Positions 33,658 through 44,094 of a stretch of DNA of 64,000 bases are shown one piece after another. The DNA is taken from positions 3,348,001 through 3,412,000 of the forward strand of contig OY730171.1 of the NCBI GenBank assembly GCA_963422465.1, given 5' to 3'. Origin of the DNA: Lichina pygmaea (lineage: Eukaryota > Ascomycota > Lichinomycetes > Lichinales > Lichinaceae). The notes beneath the pieces are model-generated. The model saw only the letters and a list, made by a program, of their open reading frames with translations, ran no database searches and was not told where the DNA came from. The position numbers were made by a program, and so were the translations under genes. Position 1 is the stretch's first letter; each line of letters begins with the position of its first letter.

Positions 33658-35701
33658 TGGGCGTGCCTGGTTGTCGTTTCCTTTGGGCACTCGGTTGCGT
33701 CTCGAACTTCCCCCGACGTTTGTCTTCTGGTCGGGCTGAGTCGTACATTATCCTTATACTGCATGGACACAATCTTCCTTCATGTCCCGCTCTTTTTTTA
33801 TGGGTCAAGTGTCGGCGTTGATATATGCATGGCGATTGGTGTTTTGAATCTTGACTCTTCCCTTGTCAACCCCACCATTTGCTCGCATCTTTTCCCACTT
33901 CCGCGTATTTGCTCTGCTCAAAGAGCGTCGCGGCGACGGTACATGCAGAAAGGTGTTTTTGGGTGCTCGGCGTCCGACGAGCTGCGCAAGTCCAGTATCT
34001 GCTAATGCATCGTCGCTGTTTCCACTTGCTTGCCTCGGCGTTTTGTGAGTAGTACATCGTCGTCCGAAGTCCAGATTGATATTGCTGCCGCCGTTAGCGC
34101 CATCCGTCTTGACATTGTCCCCACCCTGCACGTCTAGCTCGAGCTGCGCAGCCGGAATGCTTTGCGGGTCGAAGAAGCTCATCAAGGATAGCACGTCTGC
34201 AACCGAGCGGCGGAAGCGCCTGATGTGATCGGTCGACCCCACGGAGATCGTGACGTGGAGAGCATGCTCGGATTTGCTGACAAGGCATGCCGTGGCTTGC
34301 CCGAGTCCTTCAATTTTTCAACCCATCGATGAAAGCACTTCCCCGACGGTATCAAAGTCCGGAACATCCTTGGACTCGGACCTGCTGATACAAGCGTGAC
34401 TTCGACAGAACGATATCGAACGGTAGCTAGCTAGGGTCGCTGCTTATCGGGGAACCATCTGATCTCCAATGATCAGATCGAATCCAGCATGTATTAGGTA
34501 CACTGCTTGACTTACAGTCACCAAAAAAGTCATGGGGACCGTTTCGTAGAAGCAAGTGATACGAGCGGGAGGGGGCTCTCACGCTTCCTCGGTCTGGAGA
34601 AGGGTATCGGATGTGGTCTCAACGCCCGTAAGAATCTCCGAACCCTTCGGAGGGCTACGACGATACCAGAACTGATCTGCTTGAAGATGCACACTACCCC
34701 ACTGAGCAAGACCAGATGCGCGGTGGGAAGTGCCGAGGAAAAAGACGCCAACGGTGAGATGGAATTCCTCCTAGGACGGTCCTCCGATTCTTGTTGCGCC
34801 AAGACCAGAGCCTGCAGAGTTCTCATGTCTTTCATAAAGAGGTGGAGTACTGTGAGTACCTACCTCCGCACCGAGCAACCGCCCTAAACTACGGCATGCG
34901 AGGATGATCCGGCTTCCCTCCTGCCGGAGCAAGTTCCACCATCTCGTTCGTGTGGCAGGAGAAGCCTTGTTACCTTCCGACGTCATCCGAGAGTTCTCAT
35001 GGCAGTTATCCAGTTCGGGGCGTAATGATCAATCCTGTGCTGTGATACAACAACGCTCTGTATCGTGGAGCCCCTTCAGCCCATATGAGGAAGTCCATGT
35101 CGAAAATATGTTGTGCGAAGCGGACTTTCCAAGATTTTTGACCCTTTCAAATATCCAGGACCAATCTCAAAAACAAGCCATATGCTCTGGAACCAAGTCA
35201 ATGGCTTGGTCGGGTTTATTTCAAGGAGTGGGGATCAAGGGCGAGGAGTGCTCTTGGTAGTAACTTTCGGTGGCATGCCCCAGCTGAAGAGATGACACGG
35301 CCTGAGAGCTGACATCCTTCCCCAACTGATAGATTCTGTTCTCTGGAGGACAGTGCACAGCAAGTGTCCAGGCAGGTCAACAAGAGCTCGAACCAGAACC
35401 TGTATCTGGACGGATCAGAAAGATCTCTGATTCATCCATCTGGCTCATGATGGAAAGACGCCACAGTGGAACTTCACTCTCTTGTGCACTCTGGACGAGA
35501 AGTTGTTCTGCGCGATCAACCATTCTGAATGCTGCGAAACAATCAACTCGGAGCGGTTGATATAAAGGACAGGCCGGTCAGAGTTGGCTTCAGTCCACGA
35601 AGTGACAGAGCATCAGTGCTTCTGTAGAGTAGTAGCTGTCACTCTCATCCTCGCAACGCCTTCGACACGCAGGGAAGAGAAGTGAATGAAACCACAGTGG
35701 T
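33658..35701. other. gene-free region with a possible NLR relic
   Basis: No intact gene is supported. A stretch at 34126-34263 on the minus strand resembles part of a fungal NLR (separate entry). Another patch near 34517-34535 (gtcaccaaaaaagtcatg) resembles ends of the small DNA transposons. The last 60 bases lead into the truncated LINE. Confidence 0.45.
34126..34263 (-). pseudogene. possible relic of a fungal NLR (NB-ARC winged-helix region)
   Basis: The minus-strand frame reads TISVGSTDHIRRFRR…VADVLSLMSFFDPQSIP. This resembles the stretch after NB-ARC in fungal STAND/NLR proteins, where SFDHIRR...AADLLSLMSFFDRQGIP is typical. The surrounding frame contains stops and no P-loop or repeat domain is found nearby. 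It could be chance similarity in a short stretch. Confidence 0.35.
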
Positions 35702-37290
35702 TTGATTGATTGATTGAATTCCTACACCATTCTAGCGCTAGTGTATCTAGGCTACGCTGGGTCAACTATAGAATTAGGCTAGGAAAACTCAACCGAGTAA
35801 AAAAAACCTCTCCCTGCAGCGCCTCAGGCAGCGCTATCCTCTCGAGTAATCTACAGAACGTGGGGGGTGACTGGTTAGTAACCAGTATCCAGCTGCTCCT
35901 GAGCCCAGGAGAACTGGGGGAGAACTCCGTGGCGTAGGATCCACGAGGTGAGGGCGGCGGCGGGCCGCGGGCGCGAGATCATCACCTGGTAGTCAGTAGT
36001 AGCAGTCGCAGTGTAAAGACTGCGGCGTACTCGCTGCAGGCGTGGGCACTCTAGAACAACATGCTTGGCAGTCTCCCACTGCGCTCCGCAGCAACAAGCC
36101 GGCGTCGGGAAGCCGGGGACTCGTCGCCTGCAGAGGAAGGCTGCCAGCCCAATCTTACCTGTGCGCATCTGCGTTAAGATGCTGCTTTGGGCCTTGGATA
36201 GGCCGGCGCGAAGCCGGAGAGACGCCCGGTATGGCATCCTGTCCGGCTTCCAGTTGTCTCCCCCTCCAGGATCCGGGTCCAGCAGCTGGATTTGAGGTGG
36301 GGGCCCACCGTGGAGCTCGTGCCATCTCTCCCAGCACCATTGCTCCGATAGCAGGCGGGCCTGCCAGACTGTTCGTGGGGGGGTGCCTAGGGGTGGAGTG
36401 ACTGCGGGGTGGCTGTCGGCCCACGGGGGCGGGCCCAGGGACCCCTTGGTGGATTCCAGTGGCCGCTGAGGCCAGAGGATTGACTCTGCCCAGCGGTGTC
36501 GCGCCTGGCCTGGTGAGATGTAGGCGCGGCGACGTCGGCCCGGCCGTCGGGCCAGCTGACGCTTGAGTCGTTCGCAGGCCTCTTGAATCTCTGTCCGGAC
36601 CCCGGAGGCTTCCATCCTGGCACGCGCCTGTAGCTGCAGTCCTGCCATGTGCGCCCGGAGGGGTGGGACAGCGGCCTCGCTCTCAAGCTGCTTCCGGCTG
36701 GTAGCCCTGAAGCCGCCAGTAACTGACCGCAGGCAGCGTTGTTGTTGCTGCTCGAGGGCGTCTCCGATCCAGCGTCGGTGCGCTGGCCTCAGGAGGCTGT
36801 CCAGTGGGCTCCACACTGTCGCTCCGTAGGTGATGACCGGGCGCACCACGGCGTTGTAGATCAGCCGTGCTTTGTCGAAGGTGGCTCCCCAGGTGGATCC
36901 TGTGATGGCGGAGAGGGCCCGGCTTTGCTGTGTTGCCCTTTCGGCTGTGCGCTTCACGTGCGGACCCCAGCGGAGCTTCGGGTCCAGTAGGACGCCGAGT
37001 ATCCGGAGGGTTGGTTGCGGGGCCTTGGTGATACCCTCCAGGTTGACGCCTGCGGCCATGTTGAATCGCCTTGGAGAACGAGTCAGGTGCATCAACTCGT
37101 ATTTGTGTGGCGCGAAGGCGGCTCCGTGGCGGTGGGCCCAGGCGGTGCAGCCGTGGTGGACGTGTTCGAGCACTCGGCAGTTGCTTTCTGTGCTGTTGCC
37201 AACCACTAGGATGTTGACGTCGTCGACGAAGCCAATAGCCGACACCTTTCCGGTTCCTCGAGCGCAGAAGTCGACCAGGTCCTTGTAAAA
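35702..37290 (-). mobile_element. 5'-truncated Tad-like LINE with target duplication
   Basis: Only the 3' part of a non-LTR retrotransposon remains. The 3' end, on the minus strand, has an (AATC)n-type tail at 35703-35716. The 5' side stops abruptly at 37290. Both borders carry accacagtggt (35691-35701 and 37291-37301), an 11-base target-site duplication. Beyond 37301 the sequence changes to GTAC-rich DNA. 5' truncation with a duplication is the usual product of incomplete target-primed reverse transcription. The copy is G/C-rich and CpG-rich like the host, unlike the LINE at 43.9 kb. Confidence 0.88.
35875..37290 (-). pseudogene. LINE ORF2 fragment: end of reverse transcriptase to C-terminal zinc motif
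   Basis: The surviving frame begins DLVDFCARGTG just before the catalytic box, SAIGFVDDVNILVVG (the usual FADD as FVDD, common in Tad-like elements). It continues through the thumb (ILGVLLDPKLRWGPH, RPVITYGATVWSP) to a C-terminal knuckle (CCCGAQWETAKHVVLEC) and a stop at 35875. The endonuclease and most of the reverse transcriptase palm are missing. The frame stays open for about 470 codons, so the insertion is fairly young. The open frame continues past 37290 into flanking DNA only by chance. Confidence 0.85.
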
Positions 37291-37594
37291 ACCACAGTGG
37301 TACGGTATAGATTCGTACTGTACATACGTACGTATGTAGTAGTTGCGATTCATGCCCAATCCCTCCGACACAATTGGAGTGTCGTATTCGTACTTGTACG
37401 AGTCTGGGCCGACGGGTGTTTGGGGAGTACGGAGTAGGGGTGGGGGGGGGGGGGGTAACAGTACCCCGACAGGCCCGAGATGCGTACGAGGTATCTCCGT
37501 ATAAGGCAAGTACTCGTATGTATCGTCGGAGCGATCGTCCGTTCAAGCTGAGCCAGCCTCGCACCTCGTACTTACGAGAGGTACAGTCATGGTA

Positions 37595-38158
37595 CCCGTG
37601 CCGAGGGGGGGAATCGGAAGGGGGGTACGAAAGTTCATTTCAGATGTAGTGAGCCGAGAAATATTTGGTGGTCGTATGACTTTTGATACATTCAGTCGAA
37701 ATTCTATATGATATGCCTAAGTCCCCATCCTCAGTGTCCTTGCTTGATGAGAATGTAGGGACTGAACTTATAGACAAGGTCAATAACTACGTACACCTAA
37801 TAACCTGGTATAGTCTAGGATGACCACTCTTAGGTGCATCCTGCATGTATTCATCCTCTAATTGCTGGGAATCCTTCAGGTTGAAGTTTTGTTCTCAGGC
37901 TTTTTTTTGAAGGTGTGTGATCTGTGACTTTGACATGCCAGTGATCTCTGATCTTCTGCCAGAGAAAGCACATGGATCTGCTCTCCAATTGAGTAGTATC
38001 TCTTTGTCATGATGTGCATGGGTTGAGGACAGACGGAGAAGATGTCGAGAACTGAAAATTCTCACAATTATAGACTAACCACCAAAAAAGTCATGAGACT
38101 ACCAAAATTTCTACGGCCGCACTACATCTGAAATGGACATACCCCCCCGTGGCACGGG
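37595..38158. mobile_element. TA-flanked MITE sharing ends with the pogo element
   Basis: Inverted repeats of about 95 bp start CCCGTGCC at 37595 and mirror at 38158, each next to TA (37593-37594, 38159-38160). Shared landmarks inside are catttcagatgtagtg and ttggt-gtc-atgactttt. The roughly 370-bp centre is A/T-rich and non-coding. The outermost eight bases and the TA flank match the transposon at 10648-13098, suggesting mobilisation by a related transposase. Confidence 0.75.
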
Positions 38159-38399
38159 TACGTACGTAACGTACTACCCCCCTCTGCACGGGCACGAAGT
38201 ACCCAGTGGTAACCTTCTGTAAGGCACGCTTGAGATGCCCGGACAGTACCTAAACTTGCGAAGGCGATGGGCACTGGGACGGGGGGATATCCCCCCACGG
38301 CAACGGACTGAAACAGGCTGATGCACTTCCGAACCGTAGCCGGAACCATCTACGCCGTCCTAGCTCGCCGTCTGTACGAGACGACAGACCGGCCTCGTA

Positions 38400-40471
38400 A
38401 TGATGTCGGCCATGGCCCAATCGGGTCCACCGACGACGGGCTCCTTTGGCGTCTTCTTCTGGCCTTCAACTTCTCCTCCTTCTCCTTACATCCCTTTCGA
38501 GTCCAGACCGGTCTCTGCGAACCCGACCTATCTTCACCGGAACCGCATCAGGCGTCCGCCTGGCTGCAACTCGCCGTGCTCTGGGATCGTGAGCAGCAGC
38601 GATGGCGGAGAAAGAATCGAGCAGGGTGCCAACGGTATGTGTGGCCGCCCCAACGCGCCTTTCGATGCCATCTCACCGATTCCTGACCTGGGATCTTCTA
38701 GTTTCCAAGTCCGCCGGCGACGTACAGCCCTTTTCATCGGGATGGACGCGATGAGAAGGTGCGGGATCCATATCGAAACGTCTACATGAAGGACCTCTAT
38801 TCAGGATTCCCCGCCTTGGAGCCGAGTCCGACGCTACGAAGTATGAGTTCGACCGCCGTCGGCGAGAGCACGCGCTATGCTTTCGCGATCCGGGAAGACC
38901 ACGAGTTCCCGCCTCTGCAGAAAAGGCGCCGTCGTGTGTGCGGCTTGCGCCGGCGGGTCTTCTACCCCATCGTCACCTGCGGCTTGCTCCTCGTGATCGG
39001 CCTGGTCGTGGGCTTGACAGTCGTGAGCACCGTCGGACAGCGTCGGCCGGCGGAGGAAGAGATAGACTTGTCGACCCCATTGTACCCCGTGATGCCGATA
39101 CCTAAACCGCCGAGCGAGATCCCCGCGCTGGACCTGTAAGCATGCCCGCGCCCCTACTTCCCGTCGTCGCGAGGCATGGATGCGTTGAAAGGCTTACGCC
39201 GTGGCCAGCCTACCCACCGATCCGATGCCCCGTTCGCCCCTCGTCGCCGCCGCCGCTACCGACCGACCGAGCTTTACGCTCTACTATCAACAGGCCGATG
39301 GGGCCGTTCAGGAGATTTTCTACGATTCCTCGAGCGGTGCCTGGCGGAACTCGTCCACCGCCTTCGCGGATGCCAAGAATCACACCGGTCTGGCCGCGTT
39401 TGATCTTGTCGACGGCGGCGAGGAGAACGTAGGTGCCTCCTTCGATGGCCCGTCGCACCGCCGTCTCTCGCTGCGGGACTGACTCTGGTATCGCTCAGCA
39501 TTTCGTCCTCTACGTCGATTCGGACAACGCCGTCCGCGCCAAGCACAAACGCTCGTCTGCCGACGAGTGGGAGGAGTCGACACCGCTGCGCGATGGGAGG
39601 TTCACGGCCGGCGAGTCTGCGACCAAGGACGGCAACGCCACGGTCGTGCCGCTTGCTGCGGTGTACTCGGCCGATTTCGCCAGCGGACCGGGTGCCCGAG
39701 TGTTCTTTCACGGCCAGGGCCCCGTCGACGAGAACGACGACGAGACCGCATACGTCCAGGAGCTCGTCTGGGATCGCAGAGCGGACTCGTGGTCCCTCGG
39801 CGCTCGGCTGACCGACCCCGTGCCGGGCTCGCATCTCGCGGCCACAGTGGACGGCCAAGTCCTGCGGCTGTTCTACTGCTCCGGAAACGGCACGATTCAG
39901 GAGTCACGGTTGAACATGACCGACACCGCGCAAGGCTACGTCCCGGGTATGCGTTCCACTGTGCCCTAGAAAACAACCCCCCCCCCCGGGGGGGGGGGGG
40001 GGGGGAGGGACCCGGTCGACACGAGTGCATGCTGACGTGGGCGGTTTAGGGATCACCAAGGAGAAGGCTTTGGCGTCTGATGACGGCGCCATCACGGCGG
40101 TAGCGGTAGCGGGCTCGACGCTGGTCTACTTCAACAAGGGTCGAAGCGGCCTCCGGGAACTTAACATCACCGGTGCTCCTGATGCATCAGGCGCGCCCTC
40201 GGTCGAGCTTAACCCGAGCGCGATCGCGACGGCCGACGCCGATCAAGCGATGCTCTCGGTCGGCGTGGCCATCTCGACCTCGACCGAAGGAGACCAGCGC
40301 CTGAACGTCTTCTACAGCGATCGAGTCGGCGTCGAGGCCGAAGGCGCCACCGCGTCGATCATCAGACACACGACCCGAAGCGTGTCCGACCAGCGCTGGC
40401 CGACCGTGGACACGACCGACGAAGAGTTTCGGGTACCCATCGACAGCGGAGCCGAGCCTCCTCCACCGTAG
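38400..40471 (+). CDS. type II membrane protein with fucose-lectin-like beta-propeller
   Basis: Five exons (38400-38588, 38702-39135, 39209-39428, 39499-39946, 40050-40471) encode 570 aa. A Pro/Ser-rich cytosolic N-terminus ends in a basic patch (KRRRRVCGLRRR). One transmembrane helix follows at about 149-174 (FYPIVTCGLLLVIGLVVGLTVV), then an extracellular Pro-rich stalk and a propeller. Blades show the fungal fucose-specific lectin pattern: FTLYYQQADGAVQEIFYD, HFVLYVDSDNAVRAKHK, RLFYCSGNGTIQESRLN, LNVFYSDRVG. Sugar binding is inferred; the residues are not mapped. Exons 3-5 are firm. Exon 1's donor (GTGAGC at 38589) was chosen because a later GTATGT at 38635 breaks frame. Intron 4 contains C11 followed directly by G18. 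The TAG at 40469-40471 is the likely end. Confidence 0.78.
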
Positions 40472-41930
40472 GTTAGATCCGACGGCGAGGACACCCTCGG
40501 CTCTATATGGCACACCAATTCCGTTGCACGCAACAATCGCGTCGAAATGAGGGAGGCTACAGATCAGCCGGTGTACGCGGGCGTCATGACTGAGAAGAGG
40601 GTAGCGTCTTGGGCGCGCGCGCGCATGTTCCCAGCGAGGGGAAACTTGGAGTCAGTCGTTTCGTTGCACAAAGCGCGCATTTGCATGGGGCAGCACGGAG
40701 GGTACGCATCACCTGCGGTTCAGGGAACGCGGCGTTACGGGCAACAAGCGGAGCAGCATCCGGGAGAAGATATACAGGGAAGGGTCAAGAGGGGCATCTA
40801 CGGAGTACATCGGTGACGACTCGAGTTTTGGGATGTTTTTGGACAGTCGTTGTTCATTTTCCTCTACCGCTATTGCCCGCATCCCCATCCAGCAGCCTAC
40901 ATTCGGTCTTCACAGTCTCGATCAGTCACATGTCCCCCTCGCCTATCCGTTAACAACGGCACTTTTACGCGTGTCGCCTCGAGAAGCGACGCGGATGAGA
41001 ATCCCCGCTATCATGCGCCTCTTCCCCGTGACAAGCATCACTTCTTGGCCTGGCACGCTGCTTTCGCTCGACGTGGCTCTTGCGGGGTTTGACCGAGAGA
41101 AGATGTCGTCGCCGGACAAGTCGTGGTCCGGCTAGACCTGGATCGTCGGCGATACCAGGAACGGGCGCCAAGGCCGTCTCGGGACATTCGAGAGGAAGAT
41201 CTCAGGAGACTCGGAAGGAAGAAGCCAACAGGGGGGAGAAGAAGGACATTTGGGCGTTCCAGCGTCGTTTGCACGAGCCGGCTATCCAACAGACGAGAGA
41301 GAGAAAGAGAGAGAGGGCCAAGGGAACACCCTCAACTCTACCAACCACCCACACACACAAACAGCATACTGTGCTTCGTACGACGATGATTGAAAGGAGC
41401 TTCCCATCTTAAGAGCACCATACAATCTCATGCATTTTACCTAGCACCTAGCTGCCCCCCCCCCCCTCCCCTCTCTTCCCTCTGTGTTTCTACACACTAC
41501 ACGACACTAGATGACAAAACAAATAGATTATAGAAACAATGTCGACATTATTTGTTTTTCAACGGAGCTAGACTTCCCCCCCCCACCTTTTCCTTTCTCG
41601 TAGCTTTCTTTCAAACTCCTCTTTCTCTGGCTGTGGAAAAGAGGGGGGGTGGGGTTTGGACAATTCATCTTTTACCTATCTTCCTATCTGTCCCCTTTGT
41701 GATTGACTTCAGGCTTGATTGATTGTTGCTGCTCGTTCCCTGCGCACAGAGATGATGTACAAAGGGAAGGGTACTGTACATGCAATCAGCTTTTTGGCAG
41801 GACTTGTTTCTTAGACGTGTATCGTTGTTGTTGGGATCATCGTCATCATCAGCATCAGCATCATCATCATCATCATCAGCATCATCGTCGTCGTTGTCAA
41901 CATCATCATCATCATCGTCGTCGTTGTCAA

Positions 41931-42028
<98 letters not shown>

Positions 42029-42131
42029 CCATCATCACCATCATCACCATCATCACCATCGTCGTCGTCGTCAACATCATCATCATCGTCGTCGTCGTCA
42101 ACATCATCATCATCGTCGTCGTCGTCGTCAA

Positions 42132-42169
<38 letters not shown>

Positions 42170-42627
42170 CCATCACCATCATCACCATCATCATCGTCGT
42201 CGTCGTCAACATCATCATCATCATCGTCGTCGTCGTCGTCGTCGTCAACATCAACATGTCTACCAAAGTATCTGGGCGGATGCTAGTAGTACATGACACA
42301 CAATAGGCTAGCTTAAACGCAGCGAGCCACGGACATTTCTTCTCCCCCCTCCCCCCTTCTTGGTGGCATCAACCTCATACATACTGTACCGCAGGTGCTG
42401 TCAGACTACATACCTCAGCTCCTACAACATGCCCACCGTCTGCGTGCGTCCGGACGACACGAGCACCTTCACCTCCGGCCAAACATACCGGTAGATCTCG
42501 GCCTGCATTACGTAGGTAGATAGCACGGTAGGTACGTAACGTACACCTGTACGTACGTACTTCCGCGCAGAGATACAGAGGTATGCCATGTCACTGCCTA
42601 CCATACAGCTGCGTACTTCCGTACGTA
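40472..42627. other. gene-free region with large trinucleotide array
   Basis: No gene is supported. There is a C12 run at 41455-41466, C-rich and T-rich patches to about 41660, and the CAT/CGT array at 41830-42256. A GTAC-rich stretch (42530-42627) leads into the second pogo element. Confidence 0.5.
41830..42256. repeat. interrupted CAT/CGT trinucleotide array (~420 bp)
   Basis: Long (cat)n blocks alternate with (cgt)2-6 followed by caa. The higher-order unit of about 25-40 bp (cat-run, cgt-run, caa) is repeated at least seven times. Every frame is open by composition: poly-His/Arg, poly-Ser and poly-Ile/Val on plus, poly-Met/Thr and poly-Asp/Val on minus. Length alone is therefore no evidence of coding. 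The transcribed status is unknown. Confidence 0.9.
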
Positions 42628-44094
42628 AAGTCTGACCCCCCTTCACGGTCCACCCCCCTTCACGGACCCCCTTAGCGACAATTTTTACGACATCAACTTT
42701 TGTACGGATTTTGGGCTGACACAGTCCTTAATTGTCTAGAGCAGATACTGCGAGCACATATGATCAAACTCAACCTCCTGATTCTGCCTGGCTACCGAGT
42801 CGACCGGATTTACAGCCTGATACCGCTCCCTGGTGGCCTCGAGTGCCGGAATCTTGACAAAGCGATCGTTCGGGTTGGGGTGGATTTTCTGGCGCTTCGG
42901 TGGGCGTAATGTTTCGATCTCAAGTTCCAGATAGTCAATCTGACGTTGCTGCAGCTCAATCTTGTGGTTTTGGTGGTCCAGGCGCTTCCCAACCGACCGA
43001 AAGAGAGCTCTGGTTGAGGGGTCTCTTGTGCCAATTTTCTCCATCGACTCTCGGAGTTGACGATGCCCTTTTGGAGTTAGGAACACTGGCTGTGATGCTT
43101 GGGATGTGTTCTCAGGATGCTCGGGTTCTATTTGCGGGGTCCTAGGACGTGCCTGGGCTTCTGCTGGCTGTGGTGGATCCTCCGCAACAACAAATCTGTT
43201 CTGCAATGCCTTCCGACAGCTTTGTGGCCATAACCCGGTATGTCGCCACCCAGCAACAATATTTGAGCTGCTGAAAGCCTTCTTCCGTGCCTTCTGGTAC
43301 AGAATTAGGAACATGGGCTTCCCATTAGCTCTGGCGGCTGATCTTTTAATGAAATCGTCAAGGAACATCCGGTACGCCTGCTTCAGACTTGAAAACACAC
43401 CAACATCGAGAGGCTGGAGGACGTGGGAGGCGTGGGCTGGCAGGTACAGCAGGTGGATGTTGTTGTAGTAGCAGGTGTACTGGAATTCATCGGTCTCATG
43501 GCTAATATGTCCATCTAGAACAAGCAGTCGTGTTTCTTTGCCAGGACCTGCCCCAGATTGGGGGATGAAGCAGTTTTCCAGCCACCCCTGAGCAATACTG
43601 CAGTCAATGAAGCCGTTATCCTGTGCCTCGAAGTGCCACCCCAGCATCCCTGACCGATCATCCGGAAACCATTGCTTCTGTACAGATTTCCCCTTGAAAA
43701 TAACAAGGGGATCAATGCACTGCCCAGTGGCATTGATGCACTCGACAATTGTAGTCCATGTACGACACGCAGGAGTACTCAGACACTCAGTCTTCTTCTC
43801 CCGCCCTGTCAAGACCTTCCCAGAGTAGGACGTGCCTTCCATAAGGCCTGTCTCATCCATATTGTACCGGAATTATGGTGCAATACTCAAGATCTTTGGA
43901 TGTGCCATCATATCAAAGAATAGCTTTATATTTTTATTTTATTTTATTCTTACTCTGATTTGGCTGGTGAGCCATGCAGAACTTCTAGATACATGCTTTT
44001 TTTTCCCAGAAAACCTTTGAAGGAATAAAAACTGAGACTTGGGTAAGACTAGGGAATTATCTGGAAGAATATGCAGTGTCTGGAGAAAATAAAA

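Noticed and set aside
37302-37509. N-terminal extension of the LINE frame beyond 37301
   Set aside because: The target duplication ends the LINE at 37290; the extra open frame is flanking GTAC-rich DNA.
41703-42299. Long open frames of poly-His, poly-Ser or poly-Met over the CAT array
   Set aside because: All frames are open because the repeat lacks stop codons except in one phase. No conserved flanks, promoter or domain supports a gene.
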